From Pseudomonadales bacterium (GTDB taxonomy: Bacteria > Pseudomonadota > Gammaproteobacteria > Pseudomonadales > Alcanivoracaceae): DNA of 47,105 nt. A program made the position numbers and the translations under genes. The first letter of the stretch is position 1; every line of letters begins with the position of its first letter. The notes below the pieces were generated by a model that had not been told where the DNA came from, searched no databases, and saw only the letters and a program-made list of their open reading frames with translations. Shown here piece by piece: positions 41,636-47,105 of the stretch. The stretch lies in contig JAKSCQ010000042.1 of assembly GCA_022360555.1 (NCBI GenBank), forward strand, positions 1 through 47,105. The letters are read 5' to 3'.

Positions 41636-41824
41636 AATGCCTCTCCTTGGTTAGCAGTCGTTTCGTTACATCCCGGTCCATTGTTGCCATAAATCGTGAC
41701 GCTTGTCGTTAACGGGGGCCCGGGCAAGGCGTAATTTTTAGTAAAACGGTGGCTTGCACCCGAGCGGCGACAGGGCGAGACTGACCCCTAACTAACTGTT
41801 TTTACTGCGAGTCTCCGGCTGGCC

Positions 41825-42733
41825 ATGAATGAATTAAACGAAGAGCATGCGCGCCTGATTGACGGCTGGCTGGACCAGCAATGGCTGGAAAAGGGCCTCA
41901 GCGAGCACAGCCTGGACAACTATCGCCGGGATATCCGACAGCTTGCCCTGTGGCTGCAGGGGCAGAAGGCCGGGCTGTTACAGTGCCAGCGCTACCAGCT
42001 ACTGGAATTTCTTGCCGCCCGTCATCAGCAGGGTGTCAGCGCCCGCTCGGTGGCCCGCCAGCTTTCGGCAATGAAGAGCTTCTACCGGTGGCTGAAGCGG
42101 GAAGGGCGCATTGCCGAGGACCCGGCCCTGTTGATCGAGCGCCCGCAAACCGGCCGCCCGCTGCCCAAGACCCTGTCCGAAGCCGATGTGGAGGCCCTGT
42201 TGGCCGCCCCTGACCTGTCCACGCCACTGGGACTGCGCGACCGGGCCATGCTGGAAGTGATCTACGCCACGGGGCTGCGGGTCACCGAGCTGGTCACCCT
42301 GACCCAGAGCCAGATCAATCCCCGTCAGGGGTTGGTGCGGGTGATCGGCAAGGGTGACAAGGAGCGGCTGGTGCCCCTGGGGGAGGAATCGCTGTACTGG
42401 CTGTCGCGTTACCTGCGCGAGGCTCGGCCTCTGCTGCTGGGCAATGACCAGGAATTGCTGTTCCCCAGCCAGCGCGGCACCTGCATGACCCGGCAGACCT
42501 TCTGGCACCGGATCAAGCAGCTTGCCACTATCGCGGGGGTGCAAAAAAAGCTTTCGCCCCATACACTTCGCCATGCCTTTGCCACCCACCTGCTCAATCA
42601 CGGGGCGGATTTGCGGGTGGTGCAACTGCTGTTGGGGCACAGCGATCTGTCCACGACCCAGATCTACACCCATGTGGCCCAGCAGCGGTTACAGGACTTG
42701 TACCAGAAACATCACCCCCGCTCGGGAACCTGA
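41825..42733 (+). CDS. xerD: Tyrosine recombinase XerD
   Basis: Site-specific recombinase that with XerC resolves chromosome dimers at dif. The 302-residue protein has an N-terminal SAM-like domain (LSEHSLDNYRRDIRQLALWL) and a catalytic domain with Arg in ATGLRVTELV (about 151), Lys in IGKGDKERLV (about 175), HTLRHAFATHLL (about 242-253), LLLGHSDLSTTQ (about 268) and the nucleophile Tyr in IYTHVAQQRL (about 281). All catalytic residues are present. The neighbour dsbC is the usual partner, so this is XerD rather than XerC or an integrase. Confidence 0.95.
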   Translation: MNELNEEHARLIDGWLDQQWLEKGLSEHSLDNYRRDIRQLALWLQGQKAGLLQCQRYQLLEFLAARHQQGVSARSVARQLSAMKSFYRWLKREGRIAEDPALLIERPQTGRPLPKTLSEADVEALLAAPDLSTPLGLRDRAMLEVIYATGLRVTELVTLTQSQINPRQGLVRVIGKGDKERLVPLGEESLYWLSRYLREARPLLLGNDQELLFPSQRGTCMTRQTFWHRIKQLATIAGVQKKLSPHTLRHAFATHLLNHGADLRVVQLLLGHSDLSTTQIYTHVAQQRLQDLYQKHHPRSGT

Positions 42734-42780
42734 TGGGGTTACCGGGCTCCAAACCCGCAGGACGAAGGAGAAACGACATA

Positions 42781-43521
42781 ATGAAGAAATGGTGTGTACT
42801 GGCGTTGATGGGGTTGATGACAGCCTGCGGGGCGGACTCCGATCAGCAAGACGCTGCCGGCAACAAGGGTGAAAAGGCAAAGGCGGCTTTCGAGCAGGCC
42901 TTCGAGGGGATGGAAATCACTGAAGTCCGCGATGCCCCCATCGACGGCATGGTGGAACTGGACGTGAATGGTCGTGAAAGCGTGTTCATGACCGAAGATG
43001 GCCGTTACATGGTGGTCGGCAAGTTGCTGGAGATCAAGGACGGTGAAGTGGTCAATCCCGCGGAGCAGCGGCTGGAGAAGGTCCGCAAGGCCGGCATCGG
43101 CAAGCTCGACGAAGCGGAGATGATTACCTATCAGGCCGATGACGAGACCGCCGAGGTCTATGTTTTCACGGATATTAGCTGTGGCTACTGCCGCAAGCTG
43201 CATCGTCACATTGATGAGTACAACGCAGCGGGGATCACCGTACATTATCTGGCCTTCCCGCGGGGCGGCCCGGCCACGCCGGCGGCGGAATCCATGCGCC
43301 ATATCTGGTGCGCCCAGGATCGCCAGCAGGCCCTGACCGACGCCAAGCTCAACAACGAAGTGGCCGAGGCCGAGATTGCCGACTGTGCCAAGCCGGTGGA
43401 CGGGCAATATGAGCTGGGCCTGACCTTTGGTGTCAGAGGTACCCCGGCGATCTACTCCGTCGAAGGCAAGCAGCTGGGGGGGTACATCACCCCGGAACAG
43501 ATGTCCCAGCGGCTCGACTGA
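42781..43521 (+). CDS. dsbC: Thiol:disulfide interchange protein DsbC, predicted lipoprotein
   Basis: Disulfide isomerase of the periplasm. The 246-residue protein has an N-terminal dimerisation domain and a thioredoxin-fold catalytic domain with the active site SCGYCRKLHRHID (about 138). The tracked start 42733 lies in xerD's end. I chose ATG 42781, which has AAGGAG upstream and begins MKKWCVLALMGLMTAC. The signal ends in a lipobox (LMTAC, Cys16, next residue Gly), so this DsbC is probably lipidated, unlike soluble E. coli DsbC. It follows xerD by 47 bases. Confidence 0.9.
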   Translation: MKKWCVLALMGLMTACGADSDQQDAAGNKGEKAKAAFEQAFEGMEITEVRDAPIDGMVELDVNGRESVFMTEDGRYMVVGKLLEIKDGEVVNPAEQRLEKVRKAGIGKLDEAEMITYQADDETAEVYVFTDISCGYCRKLHRHIDEYNAAGITVHYLAFPRGGPATPAAESMRHIWCAQDRQQALTDAKLNNEVAEAEIADCAKPVDGQYELGLTFGVRGTPAIYSVEGKQLGGYITPEQMSQRLD

Positions 43522-43541
43522 ACCGCTGAACCCCGCGAAAT

Positions 43542-43600
43542 CCGGCGCTTTGGCGCCGGTTCTCCATAGCGAATCCATTGACGGCGCAGGGTTGCGCCGT
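43542..43600 (+). terminator. Two hairpins after dsbC
   Basis: CCGGCGC-TTTG-GCGCCGG followed by TTCTCC (43542-43566), then ACGGCGCA-GGGT-TGCGCCGT (43581-43600). Both stems are perfect, T runs are weak. They fill most of the gap to alaC. Confidence 0.6.
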
Positions 43601-43642
43601 TAATGTGTCCGCCTTCTTTTGACTCCCGCCCAAGGTGCTGTT

Positions 43643-44833
43643 GTGGAAACCGATTTCCAGCGAATTCGCCGTTTGCCGCCCTATGTCTTCAATATCGTTG
43701 GCGATATGAAGAAAGCGGCGCGAGCGCGGGGGGAGGACATCATCGACTTCGGCATGGGCAACCCGGACCAGCCCACCCCGAAGCACATTATCGACAAGCT
43801 CACCGAGACGGTGCAGCGTGGGGACACCCACCGGTATTCCCAGTCGCGGGGCATTCCGCGCCTGCGCAAGGCCATTGCCGACTGGTACCAGCGCCGCTAT
43901 GCGGTGGATCTGGACCCGGAGTCCGAGGCCATTGTCACCATCGGCTCCAAGGAAGGGCTGGCCCACCTGGCGCTGGCGACCATGGGGCCCGGGGATACCG
44001 TGCTGGTGCCCAATCCCAGCTACCCCATCCACCCCTACGGGTTCGTGATTTCCAACGCGGATATCCGCCATGTGCCCATGGTGAAAGGGGTGGATTTCTT
44101 CGTGGAGCTGGAGCGGGCTATTAAGGAATCCTGGCCCAAGCCGAAAATGCTGGTGCTGAATTTTCCCGGTAACCCCACCGGCCAGTGTGTGGACCTGGCG
44201 TTTTTCGAGAAGGTGGTGGCCATTGCCCGGGAGCATCAGATCTGGGTGGTTCACGACCTGGCCTATGCGGACATCGTGTTTGATGGCTACAAGGCCCCGT
44301 CCATTCTGGAAGTGGAAGGGGCCAAGGACGTGGCGGTGGAGTTCTTCTCCCTGTCCAAGAGCTACAACATGCCCGGCTGGCGGGTGGGGTTCTGCTGCGG
44401 CAACAAGGAGCTGATCCACGCCCTGGCCCGTATCAAGTCCTACCTGGACTATGGCACCTTTACCCCCATCCAGGTGGCGGCCATTGCCGCCCTGGAAGGC
44501 GACCAGAGCTGCGTGGCCGAGATTTGCGAAATGTACCGCAAACGCCGCGATGTGCTGGTGGATGGCCTGGCCGAGATCGGCTGGCAGGTGGAAAGGCCCC
44601 GTGCCACCATGTTTGTCTGGGCCGAGATCCCCGAGTACTACCGGGAAATGGGCTCACTGGAGTTCTCCAAGAAACTGCTGACCGATGCGGGGGTGGCCGT
44701 ATCGCCGGGCATCGGTTTCGGTGACTATGGCGACGACCATGTCCGCTTTGGTCTGATTGAAAATGAACAACGCACCCGGCAGGCCATCCGCGGCATCAAG
44801 AAGATGTTCCGCCAGGACGGGCTGCTGGACTAG
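43643..44833 (+). CDS. alaC: Glutamate-pyruvate aminotransferase AlaC
   Basis: PLP-dependent class I/II aminotransferase, making alanine from pyruvate and glutamate. The 396-residue protein shows [21 protein letters not shown], the [10 protein letters not shown] block, and the PLP-lysine region [17 protein letters not shown] (about 232). [16 protein letters not shown] closes it, as in E. coli AlaC. The tracked start is TTG 43619. I chose GTG 43643, because AAGG lies seven bases upstream and it matches the usual N-terminus. It is 48 bases from hom and probably in one operon with hom and thrC. Confidence 0.94.
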   Translation: METDFQRIRRLPPYVFNIVGDMKKAARARGEDIIDFGMGNPDQPTPKHIIDKLTETVQRGDTHRYSQSRGIPRLRKAIADWYQRRYAVDLDPESEAIVTIGSKEGLAHLALATMGPGDTVLVPNPSYPIHPYGFVISNADIRHVPMVKGVDFFVELERAIKESWPKPKMLVLNFPGNPTGQCVDLAFFEKVVAIAREHQIWVVHDLAYADIVFDGYKAPSILEVEGAKDVAVEFFSLSKSYNMPGWRVGFCCGNKELIHALARIKSYLDYGTFTPIQVAAIAALEGDQSCVAEICEMYRKRRDVLVDGLAEIGWQVERPRATMFVWAEIPEYYREMGSLEFSKKLLTDAGVAVSPGIGFGDYGDDHVRFGLIENEQRTRQAIRGIKKMFRQDGLLD

Positions 44834-44881
44834 CAGGCCGCTGGCGGCCTGGACACTTTGAAAATGGAACGAGGAAACGCT

Positions 44882-46183
44882 GTGAATCCGGTAAAGGTGG
44901 GTATTGCTGGCCTGGGCACTGTGGGCTCGGGCACCGTCAACGTGCTCAAACGCAACGCGCGGGATATTGCCCGTCGTGTGGGCCGTCCCATTGAGATTAC
45001 CCATATCGGTGCCCGCCGCGACAACCCGGCCTGTGAGACCCAGGGCATTCGCCTCTCCCGGGACATCTTCGCGGTGGCTTCTGACCCGGATATCGACATC
45101 CTGGTGGAACTGATCGGTGGCACCGATACGGCCCGTGAACTGGTGCTGACCGCCATCCGTAATGGCAAGCATATCGTTACCGCCAACAAGGCGCTGATCG
45201 CCGAGCACGGTAACGAGATCTTCCAGGCAGCCCAGGACAATGGCGTGGACGTGGCCTTCGAAGCGTCCGTGGCTGGCGGCATTCCCATTCTCAAGTCCCT
45301 GGGTGAAGGCCTGGCGGCCAACCATATCAACTGGCTGGCCGGCATCATCAATGGCACCGGCAACTTCATCCTCACCGAAATGGAAGAGGGGGGCCGTGAT
45401 TTCAATGACGTGCTCGCCGAAGCCCAGCAGCTTGGCTACGCGGAAGCCGACCCGACCTTCGACGTGGAAGGTATCGATGCCGCCCACAAGCTGACCATCC
45501 TGGCCTCTATCGCCTTCGGTATCCCGCTGCAGTTTTCTCGGGTTTATACCGAGGGCATCAGCCGCATCACCACCGAAGACGTGGCCAGTGCGGCCCACTT
45601 TGGCTACCGCATCAAGCATCTGGGTATCGCCAAGGACACCGGCAAGGGCATCGAACTGCGGGTGCACCCGACCCTTATCCCCAAGGAAACCATGCTGTCG
45701 GCGGTGAATGGGGTGATGAACGCGGTCATGGTGGACGGTGATGCCGTGGGGCCGACCATGTTCTATGGCGCCGGCGCTGGCGCCGAACCCACGGCTTCTG
45801 CCGTGGTGGCCGATATCATCGAACTGGGCCGGGCCCTGACCGTGGACCATGATGAGCGGGTGCCCTACCTGGGCTTCCATACCGATCACATGTCCGACGA
45901 GACGATCCTGACCATCGACGACGTGACCTGCTGCTTCTACCTGCGCCTGCACGTGCAGGACAAGCGCGGGGTGCTGGCCGATGTTACCCGCATTCTCAGC
46001 GACAATAATGTCAGCATCGATGCCATGGTACAGCGGGAAGTGGACCAGGGGCTGGTGCCCATCGTGATGATGACTCACCAGGTCCGCGAGGGCGACATGA
46101 ACGCCGCGCTGGCCAAGATCGCTGCCCTGGACACCGTGGATAGCGATATAATGCGTATCCGGGTTGAGTCCCTGGACGCCTGA
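44882..46183 (+). CDS. hom: Homoserine dehydrogenase
   Basis: Reduces aspartate semialdehyde to homoserine for threonine and methionine synthesis. The 433-residue monofunctional enzyme has a Rossmann motif GIAGLGTVGSGTVNVL (about 7-22), the NKAL(I) region HIVTANKALIAEHG (about 98), a catalytic segment GGIPILKSLGEGLAANHINW, and a C-terminal ACT domain (LRLHVQDKRGVLADVTRIL, about 355) for threonine feedback. The tracked start is TTG 44858. I chose GTG 44882, because GAGG lies eight bases upstream. It is followed by a short GC-rich repeat and thrC. Confidence 0.97.
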   Translation: MNPVKVGIAGLGTVGSGTVNVLKRNARDIARRVGRPIEITHIGARRDNPACETQGIRLSRDIFAVASDPDIDILVELIGGTDTARELVLTAIRNGKHIVTANKALIAEHGNEIFQAAQDNGVDVAFEASVAGGIPILKSLGEGLAANHINWLAGIINGTGNFILTEMEEGGRDFNDVLAEAQQLGYAEADPTFDVEGIDAAHKLTILASIAFGIPLQFSRVYTEGISRITTEDVASAAHFGYRIKHLGIAKDTGKGIELRVHPTLIPKETMLSAVNGVMNAVMVDGDAVGPTMFYGAGAGAEPTASAVVADIIELGRALTVDHDERVPYLGFHTDHMSDETILTIDDVTCCFYLRLHVQDKRGVLADVTRILSDNNVSIDAMVQREVDQGLVPIVMMTHQVREGDMNAALAKIAALDTVDSDIMRIRVESLDA

Positions 46184-46190
46184 TAAACAA

Positions 46191-46258
46191 CGCTTGCAGG
46201 CCGACACGCAGCACGCCTGCACGCCAAAAGCGTGATGCGCGTTAGCGTGTTGCGCGTA
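46191..46258. repeat. ACGC-type short inverted/tandem repeat between hom and thrC
   Basis: The left part has ACGCAGC and ACGCCTGC-like units; the right part is a 15-bp tandem (AGCGTGATGCGCGTT, then AGCGTGTTGCGCGTA) of inverse sense. The period is about 7-7.5 bases, less regular than in the other heptad elements. The whole fits the 98-base gap and could fold into a hairpin. Confidence 0.5.
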
Positions 46259-46281
46259 AGCCAATCAAGAGAGATTTTGTC

Positions 46282-47105
46282 ATGCCTTTTCGTGACCGTT
46301 ACACCGGCCTGATCAACCGTTACCGTGACCACCTGCCGGTCAATGATGACACGCCTATTATCAGCTTGGGTGAAGGTAACACCCCGCTGATTCGCCTGAA
46401 GAACATCCCCAGGATGCTGGGCAAGGACGTGGACATCTACGTCAAATACGAAGGCCTGAACCCCACTGGCTCGTTCAAGGACCGTGGCATGACCATGGCC
46501 GTGACCAAGGCCGTGGAAGAGGGCAGCAACGCCATCATCTGTGCCTCCACCGGTAACACCTCTGCCGCCGCCGCCGCCTATGCGGCCCGTGCCGGCATTA
46601 CCGCCTTCGTGATCATCCCGGAAGGCAAGATCGCCATGGGCAAGCTGGCCCAGGCGATGATGTACGGTGCCGTGATCATGCAGATCCGTGGCAACTTCGA
46701 CCAGGGCATGGAACTGGTCAAGCAGGTGGCCGAGAAAGCGCCGGTGACCATCGTCAATTCCGTGAATCCCTACCGCCTGCAGGGCCAGAAGTCCGCAGCG
46801 TTCGAAATCGTTGAAGAGCTGGGCCGCGCCCCGGACTACCACTGCCTGCCGGTGGGCAATGCGGGCAACATTTCCGCGCACTGGATGGGCTACAGCGAGT
46901 ACCACAAGGCCGGTATCGTCAACGCGGCACCGAAAATGGTGGGGTACCAGGCCGAAGGCGCTGCGCCTTTCCTGCGTGGCGAACCGGTGACAGAGCCGGA
47001 AACCGTGGCCACCGCCATCCGTATCGGCAACCCGCAGTCCTGGGACAAGGCCTGGGCGCTGCAGAAGGAATCCGGCGGCTGGTTCGATGAGCTGAGCGAT
47101 CAGGA
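46282..47105 (+). CDS. thrC: Threonine synthase (3' truncated by the window)
   Basis: PLP enzyme converting O-phosphohomoserine to threonine. The frame is open from ATG 46282 to the window end (274 complete codons, no stop), so the C-terminus is missing. The visible part shows [15 protein letters not shown] (about 29), the PLP-lysine motif [17 protein letters not shown] (about 54-70) and [20 protein letters not shown] (about 80-99). AGAGA before the start is a weak Shine-Dalgarno. Its position directly after hom makes a hom-thrC threonine unit, as in pseudomonads. Confidence 0.96.
   Translation, partial: MPFRDRYTGLINRYRDHLPVNDDTPIISLGEGNTPLIRLKNIPRMLGKDVDIYVKYEGLNPTGSFKDRGMTMAVTKAVEEGSNAIICASTGNTSAAAAAYAARAGITAFVIIPEGKIAMGKLAQAMMYGAVIMQIRGNFDQGMELVKQVAEKAPVTIVNSVNPYRLQGQKSAAFEIVEELGRAPDYHCLPVGNAGNISAHWMGYSEYHKAGIVNAAPKMVGYQAEGAAPFLRGEPVTEPETVATAIRIGNPQSWDKAWALQKESGGWFDELSDQ

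Noticed and set aside
41825-42733. Integrase of a genomic island
   Set aside because: Size, full XerD motif set and the dsbC neighbour fit housekeeping XerD; no att site or tRNA end is adjacent.
44654-46264. 536-residue minus-strand ORF opposite hom and alaC
   Set aside because: Shadow ORF rich in His, Gly and Val, with no recognisable motif; both plus-strand genes are certain.

Overview
The window is a 47.1 kb, gene-dense, GC-rich chromosomal segment from a gammaproteobacterium. The block nadA-bepA-tusA-perM-bcp-gcvR-dapA-bamC-MBL-purC follows, as I recall it, the gene order of Pseudomonas aeruginosa. The blocks ypjD/yfjD-ffh-rpsP-rimM-trmD-rplS and xerD-dsbC-hom-thrC are also typical of the Pseudomonas/Oceanospirillales side of the class. 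PsrA-type fatty-acid operators and the overall protein style fit an Alcanivorax-like marine organism. That genus call is an inference, not something the sequence proves.

Layout. (1) 3-5174: a light or oxidative stress lipid operon (end of a possible MerR/LitR regulator, phrB, an FAD amine-oxidase-like protein, DUF1365, a CFA-synthase-like methyltransferase), joined by start/stop overlaps. (2) 5341-13980: the conserved housekeeping block (NAD, envelope protease, sulfur carrier, permease, peroxiredoxin, glycine regulator, lysine, BAM lipoprotein, MBL hydrolase, purine). (3) 14115-18397: accessory stretch with a small exported protein, an AT-rich gap with DnaA-box matches, an HD-domain protein, a 316 bp MITE-like element, a GntR regulator, tRNA-Val(GAC), and two poorly known genes. 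(4) 18561-24214: mltF and purL, divergent around a CRP/Vfr-like site. (5) 24414-26796: two tandem hotdog thioesterases behind a PsrA-like box, a YqfO-like protein and a NUDIX hydrolase. (6) 27104-31858: a complete curli (functional amyloid) locus, csgDEFG facing csgB-csgA-csgH. The CsgA is unusually large and acidic, with about 16 repeats. (7) 32204-34476: CoA pyrophosphatase (second PsrA-like box), gamma carbonic anhydrase, DUF1289, RssA patatin. (8) 34644-41076: CorC-like and YpjD-like membrane proteins, ffh, rpsP-rimM-trmD-rplS. (9) 41384-47105: GlsB-like protein, xerD, a lipoprotein-type dsbC, alaC, hom, and thrC cut by the window end.

The most unusual signal is intergenic. At least six spaces contain inverted or single-armed arrays of 7-bp units whose sequence differs by class (GAGTTGC type; CARTTRA type; GCTGCAA type). 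They start only a few bases after stop codons and usually enclose or abut a terminator hairpin. A separate 25-bp REP-like family occurs four times, three of them as inverted pairs. Two 14-18 bp operators matching the PsrA consensus lie upstream of acyl-CoA/CoA-hydrolysing genes and suggest a fatty-acid-responsive regulon. All coordinates and motifs were read by eye, and no database search was possible.
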